The translations under genes and the position numbers were made by a program. A DNA stretch of 25,687 nt from Bog-159 sp049511415 (GTDB lineage: Bacteria > Acidobacteriota > Terriglobia > Bryobacterales > Bryobacteraceae), in the NCBI GenBank assembly GCA_049511415.1, contig JBEKYC010000104.1, positions 1 to 25,687 of the forward strand, written 5' to 3'. This document shows positions 16,496-24,663 of this stretch, one piece after another (position 1 is the first letter of the stretch; the number at the start of each line of letters is the position of its first letter). The notes under the pieces are model-generated. The model saw only the letters and a list, made by a program, of their open reading frames with translations. It was not told the origin of the DNA and searched no databases.

Positions 16496-16549
16496 CCGAT
16501 ATACAAGCCTTGGCGCTAAAGGTCTACAAGCCCCAGCGCGTGCGCGGAT

Positions 16550-16834
16550 TCAGGCCTTCGCTCTCGCCTCCACGTAGGACACCTGGACGAGCATCTCGTC
16601 GTTGGAGCGGCCAGCGTTCGCAGCCGGCGCCCGGCCGGGCCGCTCCTCCCACTCGAACCACTCGTGGCCGTCAGAATCCGTCGCCAGTTGCTTCACGGTG
16701 ACCGTGTGCCGCGGTCCGGTGTAATCGCTGGGCAGCGTCTTCAAATAGCCGTACTGAATCCGCAAACGCCGCGGCCCGGTGCTCTCCGGGGTCAGGCGCT
16801 CTAGCCGGCTCAGTCTTGAAATGATGGATCTCAC
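16550..16834 (-). CDS. cassette gene 2, copy B (unknown function)
   Basis: A 94-residue protein. The likely start is the GTG at 16834-16832, which overlaps the TGA of gene 1B (GTGA); a TTG four codons upstream is the alternative. It begins with a short basic helix (VRSIISRLSRLERL). The middle YGYLKTLP, GPRHTVTVKQL and FEWEERPGRAP match copy A, and the end SNDEMLVQVSYVEARA is similar. Compared with copy A it is about five residues shorter in the loop before FEWEERPG. Family not recognised; soluble, no signal peptide. The start-stop overlap and repeated pairing with gene 1 suggest the two products act together. Confidence 0.65.
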   Translation of the reverse strand: MRSIISRLSRLERLTPESTGPRRLRIQYGYLKTLPSDYTGPRHTVTVKQLATDSDGHEWFEWEERPGRAPAANAGRSNDEMLVQVSYVEARAKA

Positions 16835-17070
16835 TGCTCTTGCCAATGAACGACCGAAAGCTTGTGCACCTCAAGGATTTGTCCCGGTCGGGTGTCCACG
16901 TCGATAATCGGAAAGCTCTGTATGAACGCTTCTAGTTCGTCATCAGTGATGGTGCCCTGCACGCCATCAAGCGCCACAGATTCGCTCAGCACCCCGTTGG
17001 TAAGGGTTCGCCGGCAGTTGCAGTTTGCCAGCGTCGCCTGCTGACTCAGGACGCTCAATATGAATCGCAT
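16831..17070 (-). CDS. cassette gene 1, copy B (N-terminus lost or shortened)
   Basis: A 79-residue frame from the ATG at 17070. It reads MRFILSVLSQQ, a Cys pair (ANCNCRR), TLTNGVLSESVALDG, GVQGTITDDELEAFIQSFP and EVHKLSVV. In copy A the same sequence is preceded by about 27 more residues with a coiled-coil start and a strong ribosome site. In copy B the similarity stops at about 17089, where an inverted piece of gene 2 begins. The original start is therefore missing, and it is uncertain whether the internal ATG is used; no good ribosome site lies ahead of it. The frame itself is free of the two lesions found in copy A. Function unknown; the C-x-C motif could bind metal or form a disulphide. 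Confidence 0.5.
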   Translation of the reverse strand: MRFILSVLSQQATLANCNCRRTLTNGVLSESVALDGVQGTITDDELEAFIQSFPIIDVDTRPGQILEVHKLSVVHWQEQ

Positions 17071-17088
17071 ATCTTGCGAGCGATCCCG

Positions 17089-17127
17089 CTGCAGTACGGC
17101 TACTTGAAGACGCTGCCCGCCGATTGT
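17089..17127 (+). pseudogene. inverted 39-bp scrap of cassette gene 2
   Basis: Read on the plus strand this gives LQYGYLKTLPADC. Cassette gene 2 has LQYGYLKTLPADY (copy A) and IQYGYLKTLPSDY (copy B), both on the minus strand. The fragment begins exactly where the copy B / copy A similarity of gene 1 ends, so it marks the breakpoint of an inversion or a template-switch rearrangement. Confidence 0.55.
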
Positions 17128-17244
17128 CAGCGCCGGTGCAATAATCCCCATAATACCGGTTGAAAAATCCCCAGCCCCCGGCAGGTGGTGTACACCCGAC
17201 TCTGGAATGCAGAGGAGGGAAGACATCTGTTTAGGGGGAAAGAC

Positions 17245-17567
17245 GTGGACGAGATCAACCAGCTCTGCCACTCGACGAACTGGGGGCGACGATCTTCTTT
17301 CAGTTGGTGAGCGCGCGCTGCGAGAGAGGCAGCATCATCCTGACCTCGAACAAGAGCTATGGCGAATGGGGCTCCATCTTCGGCGATCCGATCATCGCCA
17401 CGGCAATCCTGGATCGGCTGCTGCACCATTCGACCACGGTCAATATCCGGGGCGAGAGTTACCGGCTCAAAGAGCGCCGCAAGGCTGGTTTAATCCCACT
17501 GCCGGAACAGCATCGGGACGAGGCTCCGGCTGGCGCCCCGAACGGTCAGGGTAAGCGCACCGTATGA
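17245..17567 (+). pseudogene. istB: IS21-family IstB ATPase, C-terminal remnant
   Basis: IstB is the AAA+ helper ATPase of IS21-family transposition. The remnant begins inside the Walker B region (VDEIN at 17245) and contains PLDELGATIFFQLVSAR, ERGSIILTSNKSYGEWGSIF, ATAILDRLLHHSTTV and IRGESYRLKERRKAGL, which is very like intact IstB proteins. The N-terminal two thirds with the Walker A motif are absent. Between Gln-Leu and Pro-Leu a TG (17266-17267) has been added, shifting the frame; removing it restores QLPLDELG. The gene ends at a TGA at 17565-17567. No istA gene and no clear terminal inverted repeats were found nearby, so this is a dead trace of an insertion element, probably involved in the shuffling of this region. 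Confidence 0.75.
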
Positions 17568-17860
17568 GTTTTCAAGGCATGGGCAAATCTATCAATCCGA
17601 TGGGTGATTTTCTAAAACCAAAACCCCAAGGCGAAGCCCTACCCGGCTTCGCCCCGAGGCCCATCGTCTTGATGAGTTTGCAGCCAGCTATTCCTTGGCG
17701 GGTTGCACTCCTGCATTGCCCGCCTCCGCTTCACCGGCTGGATACTGTTGACAAGATTACACCGGCCCGCGGCACGTCGTAACGGCGCGACAACTACCGC
17801 CAGGGCCGGGTGGCGCCTGTCAGTCTGCGATAGAATGATTAACGTTTCCTGGAGGATCGC
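17568..17860. other. intergenic region after IstB remnant
   Basis: About 290 bp, probably including the former 3' end of the IS21-type element. Apart from the hairpin at 17630-17653 and a weak TAGAAT -10-like box at 17831-17836 ahead of the SnoaL-like gene, nothing is recognised. Confidence 0.35.
17630..17653. repeat. perfect 9-bp inverted repeat (hairpin)
   Basis: GGCGAAGCC (17630-17638) and GGCTTCGCC (17645-17653) flank the loop CTACCC. It lies 60 bp past the IstB remnant stop. No T-run follows, so it may be an element-internal structure or an old terminator rather than an active one. Confidence 0.45.
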
Positions 17861-18310
17861 GTGTTTCTAACGTTGGCGAAGAACCCAGCCCTGATCGCCG
17901 CGTGTGCCGCGGTTTTGTTCTTGTCTTTATCGGCGCAGACTCCGCAAAATGGCGAAGTTATAACCCGAGCGGTCATCGAGCGCTTCGACGAGGCGTTCAA
18001 TCGGCATGACACAGAAGCCGTAGCTTCTCTGTTGACCGACGACACCGTGTTCGAGGATACATCCCCAGCACCGGATGGGAAGCGATTAGAGGGCAAGACC
18101 GCGGTGATCGAGTTCTGGCGAGGGTGGTTTGCGCGCAATCCTGACGCGCAATTCGAGACCGAGGAAATAATTGTGAGCGGTGATCGTGCGGTTGTGCGAT
18201 GGGTGTATCGCAAAGTACGAAACGGGCAGCCGTGGCACCTCCGTGGTGTGGATGTGTTCGCTGTCCGCCAAGGGAAAGTGGCCGCAAAACTCGCCTATGT
18301 GAAAGGATGA
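17861..18310 (+). CDS. secreted SnoaL/NTF2-like (DUF4440-type) protein
   Basis: A 149-residue protein from the GTG at 17861, preceded by GGAGGA at 17851-17856. The first ~25 residues are a signal peptide (NPALIAACAAVLFLSLSAQ). The mature part fits the NTF2-like/SnoaL cone fold: an N-terminal helix (VIERFDEAFNRHDTEAVASL), the LTDDTVFEDTSP turn, GKTAVIEFWRGWF, and a final beta sheet (RAVVRWVYRKVRNGQPWHLR, GVDVFAVRQGKVAAKLAYVK). Members of this superfamily are varied: isomerases, cyclases, dehydratases or non-enzymatic binding proteins, and the catalytic residues cannot be assigned here. It stands alone, about 480 bp before the multicopper oxidase gene. Confidence 0.82.
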   Translation: MFLTLAKNPALIAACAAVLFLSLSAQTPQNGEVITRAVIERFDEAFNRHDTEAVASLLTDDTVFEDTSPAPDGKRLEGKTAVIEFWRGWFARNPDAQFETEEIIVSGDRAVVRWVYRKVRNGQPWHLRGVDVFAVRQGKVAAKLAYVKG

Positions 18311-18790
18311 GCGGTTCAAAGGGTTCCGTAAGGATCCCAGTGGTGGATTGCGCCCGGACCACATTGCACTCCCGAAAAGGTACAGCGTCCCGCCCTGCTC
18401 GGCGCCCGCGCACCCTCCGCGCGCCCTTCCGCATCGCCGCGTCCGCCCACCGACAACCGCGCGCCGGCAGATGCAGGATCGCCGCGGACTATCGGCGGTG
18501 GTGGTGGGCACCACCATGCAGCAGAGAGAAATTCCGCCCTGACGCCTCGGCGGCGTTTGTGTCCATGTGCGTGCTAACGGGCGGACATAGGCCAATCTTC
18601 AGGGAGCGGTCTCTTGGACCAGGGCGTTGCGGCGATGCGCCGTTCACGCCCTGCCGTGTCCGTCGCAGCCCGTGCGGCATTGCTCGCATGTCTTCCCGGG
18701 CGTCCATCTTCCCATCGCTCAATCCTCAACTTGGTAGCATCAAAGTAAACGGGACATATCTTCAATAGCGCCACATGCGAGTCAAAAGCC
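18311..18790. other. intergenic region, GC-rich, no gene recognised
   Basis: About 480 bp between the SnoaL-like gene and the multicopper oxidase. Several overlapping frames are open on both strands because stops are rare in GC-rich DNA, but all are rich in Arg and Pro and lack starts with ribosome sites. A small inverted repeat (GGTGGTGGGCACCACC near 18500) is the only structure seen. Confidence 0.4.
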
Positions 18791-20377
18791 TTGACAATTG
18801 TGCTGTACACAGCCTTGGCATCGTGTTTCGTGAATTATTGCCCGTGCGCTGTGGCGCAGACTGGTGGCTGCCCCGGCCGCCTCGCCGGCGACGGCGTCAT
18901 CCGTAATCCAGTGAGCCTCGGCAGCCACGAGGGCGTTCTGCATGCCGCCTTTACACTGCGTAGCCAAAAGATGCACGAACTAGCCCTACGCGAGTGCTAT
19001 GTCTATCAATCCGCCTCGGGACCTGTGGAGTCGCCCATCCTGCGCCTCAATCCCGGCGACCGGCTCGAATTGCTCCTCACCAACCGCCTCACCTATGTTC
19101 CCCCTGGGCCTCCAAATATCATTCCCGGCCACAGCCACGCGGAAGAGATGGCCGGGGCTTGCTCCAGCGGCGATATGTCAGTCACCTCGACAAATCTCCA
19201 TTTCCACGGATTGAGCATTCCGCCAAAATGCCATGAGGATGACGTTCTGACGACGAGCCTGTCGAATACCGCCGAGCCCTTCGAGTATCGCTTCGAAGTT
19301 CCATCCAACGCGGCGCCGGGCTTGTACTGGTATCACCCGCACCTGCACGGCTTTTCGGCGCTGCAAGTGAACGGCGGTGCGGCCGGCGTCCTTATCGTAG
19401 GCGGCATCGAGAAGGTAAAACCGGAAGTCAGTGGGCTTCCTGAACGGGTTCTCATCATCCGTCAGGAATTCAAGGACGCCGATTCCTGGCGGCCTGGTCC
19501 CAATCATCTTACGGTCAATTTTCAGCCGGCGCTTTACCCACGCCGCCGCTCGCCCGTAATCGAAATGAAACCGGGAGCCAGGGAATTTTGGCGGGTCGCC
19601 AACGCTTCCTCGCAAGCACTGTTGGCCTTGCAACTCGTTTATGACGGCGCTCCGCAAAACGTGACCCTGATTGCGCTCGATGGCGTCCCCGTGCGGCGCA
19701 GCCTGCCACTCAGCACGATCGAATTGCCTCCGGCAGGCCGCGCGGAGTTCATCGTCACCGGGCCTGCCGCCGGTCAGGCCGCTTCCTTCCGGCAAGCCGG
19801 TTTCGATACGGGCCCCATCGGTCCACCAACTCCGGCGCAGGAATTGGCCGTGATGGTCGCCACTCCTGATACCGCCGCGCCTCCCGTGGCGCAGCCCGGA
19901 ACAGCGCCGCCGTACCATAGGCCGGCCGGTGGACGCGTGACCGCGCATCGCGGCTTCTATTTCGCCGAAGCCGCTAATGGCTCCAACGGCCCCACGCGAT
20001 TCTTCCTCGTCCCCGAAGGCGCGACCCCCACTGTCTTCGATCCCGCCGCCCCTCCCGCGGTGATCACTAAGGTTGGCGCCGTCGAAGATTGGACCATCTC
20101 AAATCACGCCGGCGAGGTCCACACCTTCCACATCCACCAGGTCCACTTTCTGTTTCTCGAGATCAATGGAAGAAAGCTGCCGAACCCGGAGTGGAGAGAC
20201 ACCGTCCTTCTGCCGGCCTGGGATGGCGCCGGTCCATATCCCACCGTGAAACTGCGCATGGATTTCCGCGATCCGCTCGTCGCCGGCGTCTTTCCTTTTC
20301 ACTGCCACATCCTCGATCACGAAGATGCGGGAATGATGGCTACCATCCGAGTGAATCCCAGATGGCGCAAAAACTAA
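18791..20377 (+). CDS. secreted multicopper oxidase
   Basis: Up to 528 residues from a TTG at 18791 (a GTG at 18800 is an alternative; no ATG is available in frame and no clear ribosome site is seen). A signal peptide covers the first ~23 residues (VNYCPCAVAQ near its end). The copper ligands are complete: NLHFHG (residues 135-140), YWYHPHLHGF (179-188), HTFHIH (444-449) and the long HCHILDHEDAGM (504-515), which includes the Cys-His bridge and a Met axial ligand for the type 1 copper. Three cupredoxin domains are expected for this length. Such enzymes oxidise phenols, metal ions or other substrates while reducing O2 to water in the periplasm or outside the cell; the substrate cannot be inferred. 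It is followed after ~150 bp by the phosphoesterase gene, which has its own promoter. Confidence 0.9.
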   Translation: MTIVLYTALASCFVNYCPCAVAQTGGCPGRLAGDGVIRNPVSLGSHEGVLHAAFTLRSQKMHELALRECYVYQSASGPVESPILRLNPGDRLELLLTNRLTYVPPGPPNIIPGHSHAEEMAGACSSGDMSVTSTNLHFHGLSIPPKCHEDDVLTTSLSNTAEPFEYRFEVPSNAAPGLYWYHPHLHGFSALQVNGGAAGVLIVGGIEKVKPEVSGLPERVLIIRQEFKDADSWRPGPNHLTVNFQPALYPRRRSPVIEMKPGAREFWRVANASSQALLALQLVYDGAPQNVTLIALDGVPVRRSLPLSTIELPPAGRAEFIVTGPAAGQAASFRQAGFDTGPIGPPTPAQELAVMVATPDTAAPPVAQPGTAPPYHRPAGGRVTAHRGFYFAEAANGSNGPTRFFLVPEGATPTVFDPAAPPAVITKVGAVEDWTISNHAGEVHTFHIHQVHFLFLEINGRKLPNPEWRDTVLLPAWDGAGPYPTVKLRMDFRDPLVAGVFPFHCHILDHEDAGMMATIRVNPRWRKN

Positions 20378-20431
20378 CGGCGTTCGCTTTCTCACAGGTC
20401 TCGATGAAAACTCCAACCGGCGAAAAAATGC

Positions 20432-20458
20432 TTGACAGATCCGGGGCGATCCGATAAT
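20432..20458 (+). promoter_or_regulatory. probable promoter of phosphoesterase/beta-propeller operon
   Basis: A perfect -35 box TTGACA (20432-20437) is followed after 15 bp by GATAAT (20453-20458, 5 of 6 match). The spacing is short of the ideal 17. It sits 67-93 bp before the GTG at 20525, and it argues against starting the protein upstream at 20432, inside the promoter. Confidence 0.5.
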
Positions 20459-20524
20459 TTACCTCATGGAATGGTCGCTCGGGGGGCAGAGGCGGCGACC
20501 GCTCATTACACCGAGGTAACAATC

Positions 20525-23506
20525 GTGGACAATCAAAAATCTTTACGCGACCAACGAGATTTTCGCCGGGGATCTCTCCGTTCCAGCCGCGCTTTCTTGC
20601 ATTCTCGCAGACGGTTTCTGGAACGGCTTGGCGGCGCCGGCTTGGCTGCACTCGCAGCGCCCTTGTTCGGCGAAACCTCTAAACCCAAAATTAAGCAACG
20701 CGGGCAAGGTATCTCCCAAGTTCAGCACATCATCTGTTTGTGTCAGGAGAACCACTCCTTCGATCATTACCTCGGCACCTATTCCGGCCTGCCCAGCGGT
20801 TATGGCATTCCCGCCAACTACACCAGCGGTGGTCAGGCGCCTTTTCATTTCACCACGCTAACCGACAACAACAACGATCCCAACCACGATTGGGATGCCA
20901 TCCACACCGGATACGCCAACGGCGCTATGAACGGCTGGTATGCGGCCAACGGCATTAACGCGCTGGGATATTACGAGGCCTCCGACTTGGCCTACTACTA
21001 CTCGCTGATTCCCCAATACACCTTGTGCGCGAACTATTTCTGCGGAATGCTCAGCGACACCCAGCCCAACCGCATGATCCTTTATTCCGGCACCAGCGGC
21101 GGCAATTGCTGCGATTGCATCGAAACGAACGGTACATTGGATTCCTCCACGTATCCGTGCATTCTCGACCTGCTCAGCCAGTACGGCGTGACTTTCGCCA
21201 ATTACAACTTCGGCGTTCCGAACAACTACTCCTATTTGGCGTTGTGGTCGAATTGGGCCACGGGCGGTTCAAACAATGAGCTGAATAAGAGCCAGGATCA
21301 GTTTTTCACCGATTGCGACAACAACGCACTCGCCAACGTCGTTTTTATCACGAACGAATCGCCCAACGATGAACATCCTCCCGAAAATATCCAGACCGGC
21401 GAAGGCCAAATGCAGCAGATCATCCAAGCCGTGCAGGCCTCTGCGGCGTGGTCGAGCAGCGTAATCCTTCTGACCTATGACGAGGGTGGCGGCTTCTTCG
21501 AACACGTCCCGCCGCCGCAACTGGATGCCTACGGGCCCGGCGTTCGCGTGCCTTTGCTGATCATCTCGCCGTTTGCCAAGGCCGGATACGTCGACACGGT
21601 TTTCCAGTGCCACGGTTCCCAATTGAAATTCATCGAGGCCGTGTTCGGACTGCCGACGCTGGCCTCCATCAATACCTCATTTAATACCAGCACCCCCACG
21701 ACCAATAACTCCACCAACGGCGCGCCCTTCCCGCCACGCGACGGCAATCCGGCTACCGGCGATCTGACTCAATGCTTCAGCTTTTCCTCCACTCCTGCCT
21801 TCGAGCTTTCCGCCAGCCCCACGGCGGTTACCGTAGCTCAGGGGGGCACCGGGACTTCCACGATTAGCTCTTCAGTCTCTGGTGGATTCGATAACGCTGT
21901 TACCCTCTCCGCCAGCGGCCTGCCGAACGGCGCGACGGCCAGTTTCAATCCAACCAGCATCGCCGCGCCTGGATCCGGCTCATCTACCTTGACGCTGACG
22001 GTAGGAAGCAGCGCGGCCACCGGTACGTACACGATCACGGTCACCGGGACCGGCGGCGGCATTACGCAAACTACCACCGTTTCGCTCATCATTACATCCA
22101 GCGCGACCTTCACCCTTTCGGCCACCCCGTCATCAGTCAGCGTTCAACAAGGCGGCAGCGGCACATCGACGATCACGTCGGCTGTCTCCGGTGGATTCAG
22201 CAGCGCAGTCGCCCTTTCGGCCAGCGGCTTGCCCTCCGGTGTCACAGCCACTTTCAACCCAACGAGCATCGCTGCGCCGGGATCCGGCACTTCGACACTA
22301 ACTCTGACCGCTAGCAGCAGCGCGGCCGCCGGCACGTATACCATCACCGTTACCGGAACCGGCGGCGGAGTGACGACGACCACCACCGTAGCGCTAACGG
22401 TGACCAGCAGCACGAGCGGCTTCAGTCTGTCCGCCGGTCCCAACACGATCGCCGTGAATCAGGGCAGCGGCGGCACATCGACGATCACGTCGGCTGTCTC
22501 CGGCGGATTCAGCAACGCAGTCGCCCTTTCGGCCAGCGGTTTGCCCACCGGTGTGACAGCCGCATTTAACCCAACGAGCATCGCCGCGCCCGGCTCGGGC
22601 TCGTCTACCCTGACGTTGACTGTCAGCAGCTCCGCCACTACGGGCACTTATACGATCACAGTCACCGGAAAGGGAGGAGGAGACACCGCTTCAACCACCA
22701 TCTCGCTGACAGTCGCCGGCGCCACCCCGGCCTTCACTCTGACCGCCAGTCCCACTTCCGTTTCGGTCCAACAGGGGGCTAGCGGGACATCGACCATTAC
22801 CTCCACCACTTCCGGCGGATTCGATGGTTCGATTTCACTTTCGGCCAGCGGCATGCCTTCCGGTGTGACTGCCAGTTTCAAACCAACTAGTATCGCCGCG
22901 CCGGGTTCGGGATCATCCACGTTGACTCTCGTCGTCAGCAAAAGCGCCGCCACCGGCACCTACACCATCAACATCATCGGCAGCGGATCCGGCGGTGTGG
23001 CGGCCGACACCACCGTGTCTCTCACCGTCACCGGCTCCTCCTCGAATCTGGTGCAGAATGGCAGCTTCTCAACCGGCAGTTTTGCGGATTGGACGGACGG
23101 CGGACCTGTGACGCCCACGATCACGAGCGCCGAGACACACTCCAGTAGCTACAGCGCGTTGCTCGGCCAGACCACGACTCCTGAGGTCGATGGAACCAGC
23201 TACATCTATCAAACGGTCAGCATTCCGAGTTCGGCCAAAACCGCCACGCTCAGCTTCTGGTATTGGCCGGGCACTAACGATGATATTGACTATGCCTACC
23301 AGGAATGCCTGATCCAGAGCAGTTCAGGTTCCACCGAGGCCACCGTCATGAAGGTTTGCAGCAACGCCCAGGCTTGGACGGAGGTCACTTACAACCTGAG
23401 CAAGTATATAGGCAAGACCATCCGGCTGTACTTCGGCGTGCATGGGAACGGTTATTCGCCGGACTACATCTATATGTACCTCGATGGCATTACCATCACG
23501 GCATGA
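20525..23506 (+). CDS. Tat-exported phosphoesterase (phospholipase C/acid phosphatase family) with four Ig-like repeats and a C-terminal jelly-roll domain
   Basis: 993 residues from the GTG at 20525, preceded by GAGG (20513-20516). The Tat signal is RRRFLERLGGAGLAALAAP (residues ~28-46), preceded by a basic N-terminus. The catalytic domain (~63-420) is of the phosphoesterase family PF04185 (phospholipase C / acid phosphatase): CQENHSFDHYLG at 73-84 is the metal/nucleophile motif, and TYDEGGGFFEHVPPP with GVRVPLLIISPFAKAGYV is the second signature. Four tandem ~103-residue Ig-like units follow, starting at nt 21800, 22109, 22421 and 22733 (LSASGLP.G.TA.FNPTSIAAPGSG ... GTYTITVTG). The last ~155 residues (NLVQNGSFSTGSFADW to YMYLDGITI) resemble a carbohydrate-binding-like jelly roll. 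The protein probably works at the cell surface or outside, releasing phosphate from lipids or esters. Its stop overlaps the start of the beta-propeller gene. Confidence 0.88.
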   Translation: MDNQKSLRDQRDFRRGSLRSSRAFLHSRRRFLERLGGAGLAALAAPLFGETSKPKIKQRGQGISQVQHIICLCQENHSFDHYLGTYSGLPSGYGIPANYTSGGQAPFHFTTLTDNNNDPNHDWDAIHTGYANGAMNGWYAANGINALGYYEASDLAYYYSLIPQYTLCANYFCGMLSDTQPNRMILYSGTSGGNCCDCIETNGTLDSSTYPCILDLLSQYGVTFANYNFGVPNNYSYLALWSNWATGGSNNELNKSQDQFFTDCDNNALANVVFITNESPNDEHPPENIQTGEGQMQQIIQAVQASAAWSSSVILLTYDEGGGFFEHVPPPQLDAYGPGVRVPLLIISPFAKAGYVDTVFQCHGSQLKFIEAVFGLPTLASINTSFNTSTPTTNNSTNGAPFPPRDGNPATGDLTQCFSFSSTPAFELSASPTAVTVAQGGTGTSTISSSVSGGFDNAVTLSASGLPNGATASFNPTSIAAPGSGSSTLTLTVGSSAATGTYTITVTGTGGGITQTTTVSLIITSSATFTLSATPSSVSVQQGGSGTSTITSAVSGGFSSAVALSASGLPSGVTATFNPTSIAAPGSGTSTLTLTASSSAAAGTYTITVTGTGGGVTTTTTVALTVTSSTSGFSLSAGPNTIAVNQGSGGTSTITSAVSGGFSNAVALSASGLPTGVTAAFNPTSIAAPGSGSSTLTLTVSSSATTGTYTITVTGKGGGDTASTTISLTVAGATPAFTLTASPTSVSVQQGASGTSTITSTTSGGFDGSISLSASGMPSGVTASFKPTSIAAPGSGSSTLTLVVSKSAATGTYTINIIGSGSGGVAADTTVSLTVTGSSSNLVQNGSFSTGSFADWTDGGPVTPTITSAETHSSSYSALLGQTTTPEVDGTSYIYQTVSIPSSAKTATLSFWYWPGTNDDIDYAYQECLIQSSSGSTEATVMKVCSNAQAWTEVTYNLSKYIGKTIRLYFGVHGNGYSPDYIYMYLDGITITA
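21800..23037 (+). repeat. four tandem ~310-bp coding repeats
   Basis: Units start at 21800, 22109, 22421 and 22733 (periods 309, 312 and 312 bp) and encode Ig-like domains of the phosphoesterase. Units 2 and 3 are the most alike at DNA level: long stretches such as CGACGATCACGTCGGCTGTC are identical, which points to recent duplication or gene conversion between them. Confidence 0.8.
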
Positions 23507-24663
23507 GTTTCATCCGGGCGATTTCGGCGGCGGCCCTGTGCGTGGCGGCCGCCTGGAGCGCCGACGTTCCGTTGCATTTTCTGGCCGCCAACGATGACAC
23601 GGCGGCGCCCTTTCCGCCCAACACCGTCAGTCTCTTTACTATCGGTGCCGAGGGCGGTCTGACCAGCACGGCGCGCATATCAACTGGCGGAAATGGCATG
23701 GCGGGCGGTTACTTCGGCGCCTCCCGCATCTTGATCACCGCCCGCGGCTCGGAAGGTTGCATCTACGCCTCCAACTCGCAGTCCGAATCCATATCCGGTA
23801 TCGATGCTCGCACGCGCAAACTTGCCGGTCCCTTTCGCGGCTCCCACGCCGATACCAAACTGGCTAGCGACGGCATCGGTCTTGCGGCCGGCGCCGCACA
23901 CCTCTATGCCGCCTTCTCCGGTTCCGGTAATATTGGGACTTTTCAGATGCGGCCCGATTGCGCGCTGGAGTTCATGGGAGACATTCACGCCCAAGGTCTC
24001 GCCGGCGGCACCGCCGAAGGCATGGCCGTTCACGGCAACCTGCTGGTAGCCGCCTACGGCGATGGTTCCATCGAATCTTTCAATGTCTCCGCCGGTACAC
24101 CGGTTTCAAATGGCGATGCCCGATTCGACCAGGGCCGTAACACCGACTGCGTTCCCGACGCAGTGGATATCACTCGCGACGGCCGCTTCGCGGTCTTTGG
24201 CTGCAGCTCCGCCGGGACTGCCGTGGAGATCTCGGACATTTCATCCGGAAAGCTGACCGCTCCCGTGGCCTACAATCTGGGCGTGGGCTGGAATTCCGGC
24301 AGCGTCCGGCTCAGCCCCGATGAGCGCCTGCTGTACATCTCCAACAACTCGGGCGGACGCGTCACAGCCGCGTTCTTCGACAAGGTGACCGGCAAAGTGC
24401 GGCCGGGCTGCGTTTCGCATCCTCTCCGCGGCTTCTATTCGCAGTTCTCGTATATCGGCGCCGTAGCCACAGAGCTCGCGGAGGGCGCGGGCGGCCTTCT
24501 GTACGTGCCCGAACTGGGCATCCACAACAAGTCTTATATCGGACTGCTACGGTTGGCCCAGACGACCAACGGGTGCACCCTCACCGAAACCGCCTCACCT
24601 GTCACCAGCAGCCCAACGTCGGCATGGCTGTCAATAGGAGTCTACCCTCCGAGGTCGTTCTGA
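23503..24663 (+). CDS. secreted beta-propeller protein, translationally coupled to the phosphoesterase
   Basis: 386 residues. The ATG at 23503 overlaps the phosphoesterase TGA (ATGA), so the two are one operon and probably translated in a coupled way. A signal peptide (MSFIRAISAAALCVAAAWSA) leads a series of blade-like repeats: PNTVSLFTIGAEGGL, SESISGIDARTRKL, GSGNIGTFQM, GDGSIESFNVSAG, RDGRFAVFGCSSAGTAVEIS, SPDERLLYISNNSGGRVTAA. This fits a YVTN/lactonase-type seven-bladed propeller. No catalytic residues can be assigned; it may be a lactonase or a binding scaffold for the enzyme encoded just upstream. Six to seven cysteines in the mature part suggest disulphides, as expected outside the cytoplasm. 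Confidence 0.8.
   Translation: MSFIRAISAAALCVAAAWSADVPLHFLAANDDTAAPFPPNTVSLFTIGAEGGLTSTARISTGGNGMAGGYFGASRILITARGSEGCIYASNSQSESISGIDARTRKLAGPFRGSHADTKLASDGIGLAAGAAHLYAAFSGSGNIGTFQMRPDCALEFMGDIHAQGLAGGTAEGMAVHGNLLVAAYGDGSIESFNVSAGTPVSNGDARFDQGRNTDCVPDAVDITRDGRFAVFGCSSAGTAVEISDISSGKLTAPVAYNLGVGWNSGSVRLSPDERLLYISNNSGGRVTAAFFDKVTGKVRPGCVSHPLRGFYSQFSYIGAVATELAEGAGGLLYVPELGIHNKSYIGLLRLAQTTNGCTLTETASPVTSSPTSAWLSIGVYPPRSF

Noticed and set aside
17746..17766. TGTTGACAAGATTACACCGG as an IS21 terminal inverted repeat
   Set aside because: Its orientation is not that expected for the right end of the IstB remnant and no matching left end was found.
18791..18796. TTGACA as a -35 box
   Set aside because: No -10 box at a suitable distance; the TTG is more useful as the start codon of the multicopper oxidase frame.
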